Assembly (NCBI GenBank): GCA_035634255.1
Contig: DASQDI010000107.1
Location: 1 to 64,000 of the forward strand
Length of the DNA: 64,000 nt
DNA from: DATLMR01 sp035634255
Lineage (GTDB): Bacteria; Acidobacteriota; Blastocatellia; UBA7656
Reading direction: 5' to 3'
Positions 35,860-43,998 of the stretch are shown here, in pieces. A model generated the notes under the pieces. That model searched no databases. It was not told the origin of the DNA and saw nothing but the letters and a program-made list of their open reading frames with translations. Both the position numbers and the translations under genes were made by a program. Position 1 is the stretch's first letter. Each line of letters starts with the position of its first letter.

Positions 35860-36184
35860 GCCATTCTACCCTCCCCTCTTCCTCTCGCGGCTGCATTCTT
35901 TCAACGGCGGAATACGTCATTAGATACTGTGGGTCAAGAGTCGGATACTGGACCCGGTCGGAAATGAGCAGAGGCACCCGGCACACTCTTCGGTCCCTGA
36001 TAAGCCAGGTCAATATAACTAAGGGGATGTTGTAAATTAACTTGAGATTATCAGGCCCGTTTTGATTAGCCATAATATCCCGTAACAAAGATTCTCGATT
36101 ACCCTCCGGCGGATACTGAATGGCTGTCGGACGGGAAGGGAGAATTGTGACCTCTGCCGGATCATATTATTTCAAGGAGTTCTT
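35860..36184. other. 325-base gap between purK and the lipoprotein-like gene
   Basis: AT-richer than its surroundings. I see no gene, terminator hairpin or RNA motif that I can support. AAGGAG at 36175-36180 is the ribosome binding site of the next gene, whose promoter is expected here. Confidence 0.5.
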
Positions 36185-36715
36185 ATGCTGAGCCAGGAAA
36201 TAAAGCTCAAAGCTACCCCCCAAACCAGTCATAGCAGGCGAGCGAGCGCTTCTCTCGCCGCCATTATTTTAGGAGTTCTGCTCCTGCCATACGGCTGCGC
36301 CGGGAAGGGGACGGAGGCGGGCGATCCGTCCAACGCCAACCAATCGTTAACGGCCGGCGACAATAGTTTCATAACGTCAATCAACGGAGGCGAGTTCTCG
36401 AAGGAGAAAGAGAGGTACGAAGGCGGGTACCGTTTGGAGATAGAAGGGACATTCCCCGACCCCTCAGCGAAAGCTTACATAGTCGTGAAGCCGGAAAGAC
36501 AGGACTACTTTCACATTCAGTCGAGCGTCGTCAGGACCACGGGGACCAACTGGATCGGGCAGGCTTTTCTCGGGGAGCCGGAGTCGGGCATCGGCGAGAG
36601 TTTTAATATCTTCGCCCTCTTCACCAGCGAGACCTACAGAGAGGGCGAGAAGTTAGAACGCGAGCCCGAAGGGGCCAGGTCGGCGGTCATAAAATACACG
36701 AGGACCCAAAATTGA
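36185..36715 (+). CDS. Putative lipoprotein, unknown function
   Basis: This is a 176-residue exported protein with no recognised domain. The long N-terminal leader (residues about 1-38, basic region then SASLAAIILGVLLLPYGC) ends in a Cys that could be lipidated, although Pro and Tyr at the preceding positions make a poor lipobox. A Gly/Asn/Ser-rich linker is followed by a beta-rich domain (about 60-170, YEGGYRLEIEGTFPDPSAKA and later KPERQDYFHIQSSV). AAGGAG before the ATG is clear. It stands alone and is convergent with the zapA end of the translation operon. Confidence 0.65.
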   Translation: MLSQEIKLKATPQTSHSRRASASLAAIILGVLLLPYGCAGKGTEAGDPSNANQSLTAGDNSFITSINGGEFSKEKERYEGGYRLEIEGTFPDPSAKAYIVVKPERQDYFHIQSSVVRTTGTNWIGQAFLGEPESGIGESFNIFALFTSETYREGEKLEREPEGARSAVIKYTRTQN

Positions 36716-36718
36716 GCG

Positions 36719-36745
36719 GCCCCACGTAACCGCTTTCGTGGGGGC
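36719..36745. terminator. Short convergent terminator
   Basis: GCCCCACG (36719-36726) pairs with CGTGGGGGC (36737-36745, one bulged G) in the 30-base space between the lipoprotein-like stop and the zapA stop. It probably terminates both transcripts. Confidence 0.7.
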
Positions 36746-37063
36746 TCACTTGCTCTGTTCGACGGAGTCGGACCTGAGGAACTGGTCCAGCAGTTCGGCG
36801 TAACGCGCGCTGCGGTCCGCGATCTCTTCTTCGGTGCCCCGCATCTCCTTGCGGGCCTGGAACAGCTCGTCCGCGATCTGAAGCGCGGCCAGGATCGCGA
36901 CCCGGAGCGAGTCGACCGTCATCGTGGCCCGAGCGATCTCGTTCATGCGCATGTCCACGTGGTCGGCCAGTTCCTGAATGTAATCCGGGTCGTGGTCGCT
37001 CCGCAGGTTGTAGGTCTGGTTGTAGATCACGACCTTGTGCGGCTGGCTGGGGTTGTTATCCAT
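36746..37063 (-). CDS. zapA: Cell division protein ZapA
   Basis: The 105-residue FtsZ-ring regulator has an N-terminal beta domain with HKVVIYNQTYNLRSDHDPDYI and ELADHVDMRMNEIA, followed by the long helix (SLRVAILAALQIADELFQ) that makes the ZapA dimer/tetramer. It acts at midcell by crosslinking FtsZ filaments. It is the last gene of the infC-pheT operon, 21 bases after the ZapB-like gene. A small Ser/Val/Glu tail ends the protein. Confidence 0.9.
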   Translation of the reverse strand: MDNNPSQPHKVVIYNQTYNLRSDHDPDYIQELADHVDMRMNEIARATMTVDSLRVAILAALQIADELFQARKEMRGTEEEIADRSARYAELLDQFLRSDSVEQSK

Positions 37064-37084
37064 ACTCTTGCTCGCTACCGTCTA

Positions 37085-37366
37085 TCACTTCTTTGCAGCC
37101 TCTGCGGGCTCCAGGTCGAGCACCGCGATGGCGTCCAGCATCGCCTCCACCTTGAGCTTGATAGTGTCGCGCTCGTTGAGCAGGCGCTCGACCTGTAATT
37201 CGAGCCGCTCTTTCTCGTCGCTCAACTGGGTTAGCTCGCGCCGCATCGTGAGGACTTCGCGTTCGAGCGATTCGCGCTCCTGCCGCTCGCGCTTGAATTG
37301 CTCTATCGTGCGATAAATCTTGTCTTCAAGGTGCGAAAACTTTTCCAGACCGTAGATACCGCTCAC
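37085..37366 (-). CDS. ZapB-like coiled-coil division protein
   Basis: The 93-residue protein is almost entirely a coiled coil from about residue 10 to 80 (Leu/Ile at heptad positions, e.g. LEREVLTMRRELTQLSDEKE) and has no membrane segment. Length, structure and position between pheT and zapA suggest the ZapB/DUF904 group, which links FtsZ-bound ZapA to the chromosome terminus in other bacteria. Coiled coils give weak homology signals, so the name is partly based on context. The start is 38 bases after the pheT stop. Confidence 0.7.
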   Translation of the reverse strand: MSGIYGLEKFSHLEDKIYRTIEQFKRERQERESLEREVLTMRRELTQLSDEKERLELQVERLLNERDTIKLKVEAMLDAIAVLDLEPAEAAKK

Positions 37367-37404
37367 CGGGCCTCCTCGTCTCCGATCCCTCTGTCGGGAC
37401 CGAC

Positions 37405-39453
37405 CTATCGAAGTTGCGCACCGAACCGGTTTTGCAAAGTCTCTCTCACCCGTTCGTGCATTACACTGACTTCTTCATCAACGAGGGTTCTGCCGTCGCC
37501 CCTGTAGGTCACGCGGAAGGCGAGCGACCGGAACCCCTCCGGCATCCCCTTGCCCTTATACATGTCAAAGACTTTCACCGAGACTATCTCTTCGATCCCG
37601 AGCTCGCCTATAGCCTTCTCGACCTCGCCCCACTGAACGTCTTCGGGCAGCAGCGCCGATACGTCGCGCGAGACCGCCGGGAGGCGCGGCAATGCGCTGT
37701 AGAGCACCGGGTCCGGGTCGAGCTCCAACAACTTCTCGAACTCGATCTCGCCCACGTACACCGGCTGGCGGAACTTGTATGAAGAGGCGACCCGCGGGTG
37801 AATGCGCCCGAACCGCGCAACCTCGATGCCGTCTCTTTGAAAGGCCGCCGATTGTCCGGGATGGAGGTATTCTACACGGGACCGCTCAATTGTAAAGCCC
37901 GATAAGTTGAGCGCGCCGAAAATCACCTCGACCACCCCCTTGAGGTCGTAGAAATCGAGGGGCCTCACCCCGCGCCAGCCCTCCGCGCCGAGCGCCCCGC
38001 TCATGACCAAGCCCAGAACCTCCCGCTCGAACGGGCGCTCCCCTTCGCCCCTCGACTCGAAGACGCGGCCGAATTCGTAAAGCTTAACGTCGCGGGTCCC
38101 GTGGTTGAAGTTGCGCTGCAAGGCATCGAGCAGCCCCGTGAGCAGAGAGGTCCGCATCAACGATTCGTTCACGTCGATGGGGTTGACGATCCCGACGGGC
38201 CGCGCGTCTCCCGCCCTGAATATCCGGTCGCGGTCCGCGTTGACGAAGCTGAAAGAGATCGCCTCGTCGAAGCCGAGCCCCGAAAGGGCGCTTTGCAACC
38301 GATTCCTGCGCCTCTCCCCCGGAAGGTAGCTGCCCAACCCGCTCCACGACGGGAGCGACGTTTCGACGAGCTCATAGCCCACATGGCGCGCCACCTCTTC
38401 GACGAGGTCTTCTTCCAGAGACACGTCGACGCGGAAGGAAGGGGCGACGGCCTCCAGTTCCCCCCCGGTCTGGGAAAGCTCGACCTCGAAGCCGAGCGAG
38501 CGCAGTATGTCGGAGGCCCTTTCGATATCGACCTTCAGGCCCGTGAGCCGCTCGACGCGCGTCTCGCGCAGGCGGACCGGCTTGTGCCGAAGCCTCTTCG
38601 GGTGGGCGTCGACCGCGCCGCGCGCGACCTCGCCCCCGGCTACCTCTTTGATGAGCGACGCGACGCGGTCCGCCGCCCGCGCCTGCGCGTCGAAGTCGGC
38701 CCCCCGCTCGAACCTGTGAGACGCTTCGGTGGCGAGCCCGAGCGCGCGGGCCGTCTGCCTGATAGATTGCGGGGTGAAGTACGCGCTTTCGATCAGCACG
38801 TCGGTCGTGCTCTCGTTAATCTCGGTCTCTTCGCCACCCATGACCCCCGCGACGGCGACTGCCCTCTCCGCGTCCGCGATGATGAGCATGTCGTCGCGGA
38901 GTTCGCGCGGGACTCCGTCGAGCGTGGTCAACCGCTCTCCTCCGCGCGCGAGGCGCACCACGATGCGCTTCCCGCGCAGGAGGTTCAGGTCGAACGCATG
39001 CGTGGGCTGCCCCATCTCGAACATCACGTAGTTGCTGATGTCCGCGACGTTGTTGACGGTGCGCTGGCCGACCGCTTCCAGCCTGTCGACGAGCCACCGG
39101 GGCGAAGGGCCCACCTTGACGTTGCGGACCACGCGCGCGACGTAGCGCGGGCAGAGGTCCGCGTCCAGTATCTCGACCGAAGTGATGCCTTCGACCGGCT
39201 CGTCGCTCTCACTCACCCCGGCGGCGCTCCACTTGAGGGAGGTGCCGCAAACGAGCGCGGCTTCGCGCGCGATGCCGAGGTGGGAGAGGCCGTCGGGCCT
39301 GTTTGATGTCACGTCGACGTCGAGTATGTAGTCGTCGCCCGACTGGTCGACGGAGTCGACCACGAAGCCGACCATCGCCAGCCTGTCGGCGAGCTCGCGC
39401 GGGGCGAGCGTGAGATCGACGAGCTCGCCCAGCCACTTGTAACTGATCTTCAT
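37405..39453 (-). CDS. pheT: Phenylalanyl-tRNA synthetase beta subunit, short form
   Basis: This is a 682-residue PheT. Domains: a short N-terminal segment (MKISYKWLGELVDLTL), the B3/B4 editing region (DVDVTSNRPDGLSHLGIARE; later NYVMFEMGQPTHAFD), the B5 domain (about 300-370), the class II core-like region (about 370-570) and the C-terminal anticodon-binding FDX-ACB domain (LPRLPAVSRDVSALL to the end). The EMAP/OB-fold tRNA-binding insertion present near residues 40-150 of E. coli PheT is absent, which accounts for the reduced length. The ATG overlaps the preceding gene stop (ATGA). An open frame continues upstream but has no coding quality. Confidence 0.95.
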   Translation of the reverse strand: MKISYKWLGELVDLTLAPRELADRLAMVGFVVDSVDQSGDDYILDVDVTSNRPDGLSHLGIAREAALVCGTSLKWSAAGVSESDEPVEGITSVEILDADLCPRYVARVVRNVKVGPSPRWLVDRLEAVGQRTVNNVADISNYVMFEMGQPTHAFDLNLLRGKRIVVRLARGGERLTTLDGVPRELRDDMLIIADAERAVAVAGVMGGEETEINESTTDVLIESAYFTPQSIRQTARALGLATEASHRFERGADFDAQARAADRVASLIKEVAGGEVARGAVDAHPKRLRHKPVRLRETRVERLTGLKVDIERASDILRSLGFEVELSQTGGELEAVAPSFRVDVSLEEDLVEEVARHVGYELVETSLPSWSGLGSYLPGERRRNRLQSALSGLGFDEAISFSFVNADRDRIFRAGDARPVGIVNPIDVNESLMRTSLLTGLLDALQRNFNHGTRDVKLYEFGRVFESRGEGERPFEREVLGLVMSGALGAEGWRGVRPLDFYDLKGVVEVIFGALNLSGFTIERSRVEYLHPGQSAAFQRDGIEVARFGRIHPRVASSYKFRQPVYVGEIEFEKLLELDPDPVLYSALPRLPAVSRDVSALLPEDVQWGEVEKAIGELGIEEIVSVKVFDMYKGKGMPEGFRSLAFRVTYRGDGRTLVDEEVSVMHERVRETLQNRFGAQLR

Positions 39454-41177
39454 TTGATACGGTACCCTTCTTCTTCGTTGTTGAAAATCCAGCCCACGAT
39501 CTCCCCGATGCGAATCTCCTCGCTCCTGTAGGCTTCCATCGTTATGGCGGCGGACCCCTGAAGGTGAATCTTCTGGGCGGACCTGAGCATCCGTCGGAAT
39601 CGCTCCTGCCACCGCTCGAAGTTCTTCGGCCTGAGATCGATCCACCCGCGCTCGGCCCATTCGTCTATGCAGCCCGGACCCACCGGGAGCCGCGCGCTGC
39701 CCGCGTACTCCGGCACGTTCACGCGCGGCCCGCGCACCAGGCGGTCCCCGTCGGGCGTCAGTATCGGGATGCCTATCGAGACAATGGTGTTGCGCAAGTC
39801 TCTGTGGCGTTGAACGTACCTCCACAGGTCCTGCGAGACTTTCGCGGGGTCGGCCTCCAGCACCGCCCGAAGCGTGTGGTACTTGATCTTGAGCAGGTGC
39901 GTTTCGTAAAGCAGCTTCGTGAGCTTGGGGGGGCCGAGCTCGCCCGTCGCAATCGAGTACGAGTTGGTCTCGCGCTCGAGCCTGCGCATCGCCTCGATGG
40001 CCGAGCCGCGCAGGTAGCCCGCGCGGTAGCTGGGGTTCATGATCGACCCGTCGATTGCCGCGATCACGTCGACCCCGGTGTTGCTGCCTTTAATTTCGAG
40101 GACGACGTTGCGCGCGATCTCTTCGGGGGTGACGAACTCCATCTGATTTATCGACGTGACGGCCTCGAACTCCCCCCGCGCGAAGAAGCCGTTCTCCCCG
40201 GTGTCGACCCCGACCATCTCAAGCTCCCTGAGCTTCCGGAAATTCTCCTTCGGCAGGGCGAGCTCAAGCTCCCCGTCGAGCGCCTGCGGTTTCGAGGCGT
40301 AGATGTGGACCGGGGAGTTGTCGCGCCTGTTCCTGAGTGATTGGAACGTGACCTTCTTGTAGCCTATCATCGCGCCCGGCTTCACCTCTTTGACTATCGG
40401 GCCGCCAGGGGTGCGCGCCATCAGGAACATCAGCCCGGTGTGCGCGAAAGCGACGGCGGTCTTAGACATCAGCTTGGCCGACGGCTTGTCCTCGCCATGC
40501 GTGTACGGGATGTTGAGGCCCATCCCCCCCGTCCCCGTCGTCCCGACCTTCACGTACACACGCGTGCCGACCTCCACCATGGCGCGGTAGAGCAGTTGGG
40601 TGTGCCGGATCAGTTGCGGGATGGACTGAGAGACGAGGAGGGTTTCGAGCGTGCGCTCGAACGACTTCCGGTTCTCCCATATCTGCTTCAGGTCTCGGTC
40701 CGAGATCCTCTCGCCGATGAAGTCGAGAGCCTTACGCACCTCAATCGAGTTCGTGTATACGTCCTGGTAGCTGATGCCGGAGGCCGTGTTCACGCAGTCG
40801 ATCAGCACGTCCGGCCTGTGCTCGCGGACGGCCGAAGCGAGCATGGACCTCTCGTAAGCCTGTTCGAGCGGGCCGAAGAGGTCTTCGTACAGGGCGCGCC
40901 TCCGCGACGCGCCGGAGACCAGCTCCGACCGGTCCTCCCTCGCGAACTCGGACCGCACGAAGAGGTTCCCCCACAGCTCGACGAAGGCGACCGAGGGGAA
41001 CTCTTTTTTAAGCTCGTGCGTGAGCTCGCGGACCTCTTTCTGGTAGAGGGAAGCGATCACGATCTTTTCGGGGCGCAGCTCGCGCGCCGTCTGCCGGGCT
41101 ATCTGCGCGCCGACCAGCCCCGCGCCGCCGAGTATCAGAATGCTCTTGTCGCTGGATTGATTTCCGCTATTGGGCAT
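39450..41177 (-). CDS. Unidentified Rossmann-fold protein between pheS and pheT
   Basis: This is a 575-residue cytoplasmic protein that I cannot name. It begins with a dinucleotide-binding fold (ILILGGAGLVGAQIARQTAR, GxxGxxG at about residues 17-22) and keeps an extended-SDR/saccharopine-dehydrogenase feel: VREHRPDVLIDCVNTASGIS, GTRVYVKVGTTGTGGMGLNI. The middle (about 215-390) contains many Gly/Lys and a GANVG-less segment; the C-terminal half (about 400-575) is helical and highly charged. It sits 43 bases after pheS and overlaps pheT by four bases, so it is translated with the synthetase. A sugar-nucleotide or amino-acid dehydrogenase role is possible; NAD(P) binding is inference from the motif. 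Confidence 0.8.
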   Translation of the reverse strand: MPNSGNQSSDKSILILGGAGLVGAQIARQTARELRPEKIVIASLYQKEVRELTHELKKEFPSVAFVELWGNLFVRSEFAREDRSELVSGASRRRALYEDLFGPLEQAYERSMLASAVREHRPDVLIDCVNTASGISYQDVYTNSIEVRKALDFIGERISDRDLKQIWENRKSFERTLETLLVSQSIPQLIRHTQLLYRAMVEVGTRVYVKVGTTGTGGMGLNIPYTHGEDKPSAKLMSKTAVAFAHTGLMFLMARTPGGPIVKEVKPGAMIGYKKVTFQSLRNRRDNSPVHIYASKPQALDGELELALPKENFRKLRELEMVGVDTGENGFFARGEFEAVTSINQMEFVTPEEIARNVVLEIKGSNTGVDVIAAIDGSIMNPSYRAGYLRGSAIEAMRRLERETNSYSIATGELGPPKLTKLLYETHLLKIKYHTLRAVLEADPAKVSQDLWRYVQRHRDLRNTIVSIGIPILTPDGDRLVRGPRVNVPEYAGSARLPVGPGCIDEWAERGWIDLRPKNFERWQERFRRMLRSAQKIHLQGSAAITMEAYRSEEIRIGEIVGWIFNNEEEGYRIK

Positions 41178-41220
41178 CGGTTGAACCGGACAGAGAGTCG
41201 TAGAAATTAGTGACCGGGCT

Positions 41221-42246
41221 TCACGCGAACTGCTCCAGGAACCTCACGTCGTTCTCGAAGAGCAGCCGGATGTCGTCGATGTCGTACATCCTCCCGGCCA
41301 TGCGGTCGATCCCGAGGCCGAAGGCGAAGCCGGAATACTCTTCGGGATCGATGCCCACCGTCCTCAGGACGTTGGGGTGGACCATGCCGCTCCCCCCGAG
41401 CTCGATCCAGCCGGAGCCCTTGCAGACGCGGCAGCCCGCGCCGCCGCAGACGTAGCAGCTGAAGTCGACCTCGGCCGACGGCTCGGTGAAGGGGAAGTAG
41501 GACGGGCGGAAACGCGTCTTCAGGTTCGCCCCGAACATCATCTCAACGAACTTCTGTAGCGTCCCCTTCAAGTCGGCGAGAGTTATGTGGCGGTCCACGG
41601 CCAGCCCCTCGACCTGAAAAAACATCGGGTTGTGAGTCGGGTCGGGGGTGTCGCGGCGGAAGACCCGGCCCGGAGAGATGACCCTGAGCGGGGGCGACTG
41701 GTGCTGCATCGTGTGAATCTGCACGGTCGAGGTCTGGCTCCGCAGGGCTAGGTCCCCGGAGACGTAGAACGTGTCGGCCGAGTCGCGGGCCGGGTGGCCC
41801 TGAGGGATGTTCAGGGCGTCGAAATTATAGAAGCTCGTCTCGATCTCCGGCCCCGCCTTGACCGAATACCCCATCGCCACGAAGATCTCTTCGATCCTGC
41901 GGCGCACGAGGGTGATCGGGTGGAGGTGGCCCTGCCGCGGCGAAGTGCCCGCGAGCGTGATGTCGATCTTCTCGCGTTCGAGCGCCGAGGCTTCGAGCTG
42001 GGCCGCGAACCTTTCGGACAGCCCCTTGATCGCGCCTTCGACCTCGTCGCTCAGTTCGTTGATGAGGCGGCCGAACTCCGCGCGCTCGTCGGGCGAGAGC
42101 GAGCCCACGCGCTTCTTCTCCGAAGCTATCAGGCCCGACTTCCGCCCGAGGTACTTGTCGCGGAGCGCCGCGAGTCCGTCGGGCGTCTCCACGGCCTTGA
42201 GGTCTTCGAAGAACCGGCTTTTAAGGTTACTGAGCTTTTCGTCCAT
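41221..42246 (-). CDS. pheS: Phenylalanyl-tRNA synthetase alpha subunit
   Basis: The 341-residue catalytic subunit has an N-terminal coiled coil (about 1-90) and the class II aminoacyl-tRNA synthetase core with motif 1 region HPITLVRRRIEEIFVAMGY, FYNFDALNIPQGHPARDSAD, motif 2 GRVFRRDTPDPTHNPMFFQV, and motif 3 GLGIDRMAGRMYDI. It charges tRNA-Phe as an alpha2-beta2 enzyme with PheT. It follows rplT by 66 bases and precedes an unidentified gene that separates it from pheT. Confidence 0.97.
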   Translation of the reverse strand: MDEKLSNLKSRFFEDLKAVETPDGLAALRDKYLGRKSGLIASEKKRVGSLSPDERAEFGRLINELSDEVEGAIKGLSERFAAQLEASALEREKIDITLAGTSPRQGHLHPITLVRRRIEEIFVAMGYSVKAGPEIETSFYNFDALNIPQGHPARDSADTFYVSGDLALRSQTSTVQIHTMQHQSPPLRVISPGRVFRRDTPDPTHNPMFFQVEGLAVDRHITLADLKGTLQKFVEMMFGANLKTRFRPSYFPFTEPSAEVDFSCYVCGGAGCRVCKGSGWIELGGSGMVHPNVLRTVGIDPEEYSGFAFGLGIDRMAGRMYDIDDIRLLFENDVRFLEQFA

Positions 42247-42312
42247 ATCGAGGTATAAAGCAAAGAGGGGGCGCAGACAACCCGCGCCCCCGCTTGCTGA
42301 ACGGCGGACATG

Positions 42313-42696
42313 TTAAGCGGCGGACGCCTCCGTGCGGCTCGAATCGAGCGCCTCCTTCACGCGGCCCGAAAGCTCCGCGAAGGTCGCGGGCTCGTTGACG
42401 GCGAGGTCTGCCAGCACTTTCCGGTCCAGGGTTATTTCGGCGAGCTTCAGCCCGTGCATGAACTGGCTGTAGCTCAGGCCGTTCTCGCGGGCCGCCGCGC
42501 CGATCCGGACGATCCAGAGCGAGCGGAAGTCGCGCTTCTTGAGCTTGCGCCCGGTGAAGGCGAAATTAAGCGACCGCTCGACCTGCTCCTTCGCATGGCG
42601 GTAAAGTTTGCTCTTCGTCCCGCGGTACCCGCGGGCCAGTTTCAGAATCCCTTTGCGTTTTTGAAGTCTCTTGTTTCCACGTTTCGCGCGCGGCAT
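42313..42696 (-). CDS. rplT: Ribosomal protein bL20
   Basis: The 127-residue protein binds 23S rRNA early in 50S assembly. Typical segments are present: the basic N-terminal extension MPRAKRGNKRLQKRKGILKL, FAFTGRKLKKRDFRSLWIVRI and LSYSQFMHGLKLAEITLDRKVLADLA. In Bacillus and E. coli it represses its own operon through an mRNA leader. The C-terminal 10 residues (Ser/Thr/Ala) are slightly longer than in many homologues. AAGGAGG precedes the ATG. Confidence 0.98.
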   Translation of the reverse strand: MPRAKRGNKRLQKRKGILKLARGYRGTKSKLYRHAKEQVERSLNFAFTGRKLKKRDFRSLWIVRIGAAARENGLSYSQFMHGLKLAEITLDRKVLADLAVNEPATFAELSGRVKEALDSSRTEASAA

Positions 42697-42734
42697 AAAT
42701 CCTCCTTACTTACCTTATAAGGCTATGAGTGCGG

Positions 42735-42938
42735 TTAGCTCCGGCCATAGGGGAGCATACGCTTGACCAGGGGCGTGTCGGCTTCCGCGACCATTACGTC
42801 GATGTCGAGATTGCGTTTCCGCTTCGCCGTCTTCTTGGTCAATATGTGCCGCGCGTGCGAGTGGCCGCGCTTTACTTTGCCGGTGGCAGTGAGGCGGAAG
42901 CGCTTCGCTGCCCCTTTGTGCGTTTTGAGTTTTGGCAT
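42735..42938 (-). CDS. rpmI: Ribosomal protein bL35
   Basis: The 67-residue basic protein shows the family opening PKLKTHKGAAKRFRLTATGK and the following RGHSHARHILTKKTAKRKR. It lies 24 bases after infC and 38 bases before rplT, the standard gene order. AGGAGG precedes the ATG. Confidence 0.98.
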   Translation of the reverse strand: MPKLKTHKGAAKRFRLTATGKVKRGHSHARHILTKKTAKRKRNLDIDVMVAEADTPLVKRMLPYGRS

Positions 42939-42962
42939 TATCCCTCCTACAACTGAATAAGA

Positions 42963-43517
<555 letters not shown>

Positions 43518-43520
<3 letters not shown>

Positions 43521-43533
43521 AGCCTTTCCTCCT
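43518..43533 (-). promoter_or_regulatory. infC ribosome binding site with non-canonical ATC start codon
   Basis: On the minus strand AGGAGG (43528-43533) is followed by a seven-base spacer and then ATC (43520-43518), in frame with the whole IF-3 reading frame. No stop codon interrupts the 32 codons between this ATC and the first GTG. The placement decides the infC start and suggests IF-3-dependent autoregulation, as for the AUU start in E. coli. Confidence 0.82.
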
Positions 43534-43998
43534 AAGCCGATTCGTCCGGCTCAAACAATTGAACAGCCCGAGTGGCACAGGCCATAGACCTCAGGCCCGC
43601 GCCGCGATCCGATTTTGCGCCGCCGGGACTGTCCCGGCGGTGGCCGGCGTCGGCTGGCCAGCCGAAGTGCCGGCGCGACCGGCAATCGGCCCGAAGATAC
43701 GAATTCCAAGGCTGCAAACTATTGCTTTGCCCTTAACTGCTATGGTCAGATCCTACGCCAGCGCCCTCGGCCTATCTGCGCGGCCCGCTCTGTGAAGCGC
43801 TCCGCCGCTCGATTCCAACTGCCTCGGGACTTCCGGAGCTGACGTAAAATAATGGCGGCAGGCTCTACACCCGGCGGCCTGCCTTGTAACAAAACTAAGT
43901 CGAGATAGTACCAGATGGCCCCGAAAGAGCGCAAGCCTGACTCCCCCGCGGGTCAGGCTTGCCGGGGCGGCTGTCTGATCGGCCGCCCCGACACGGTT
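43521..43998. other. 478-base region with the infC operon leader and TonB-receptor 3' end
   Basis: No gene is supportable. The right part holds the terminator of the TonB-receptor gene (43933-43990). The part nearest infC is GC-rich and structured: CCGCCGGGAC/GTCCCGGCGG at 43620-43640 and the palindrome CGGCTGGCCAGCCG at 43650-43663. These may belong to the operon mRNA leader, where L20-controlled operons carry regulatory structures. thrS, often upstream of infC, is not here. Confidence 0.55.
43933..43990 (-). terminator. Double-hairpin terminator after the TonB-receptor gene
   Basis: Two adjacent stems lie just past the receptor stop codon on the minus strand: CGGGGCGGC (43963-43971) with GCCGCCCCG (43982-43990), and AAGCCTGAC (43933-43941) with GTCAGGCTT (43952-43960). 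The first starts eight bases after the coding end. T-rich sequence is only slight, but the paired arms are perfect. Confidence 0.8.

Noticed and set aside
35828..36088. Possible 86-residue minus-strand gene after purK
   Set aside because: Overlaps the end of purK in antisense and lacks supporting motifs or a ribosome binding site.
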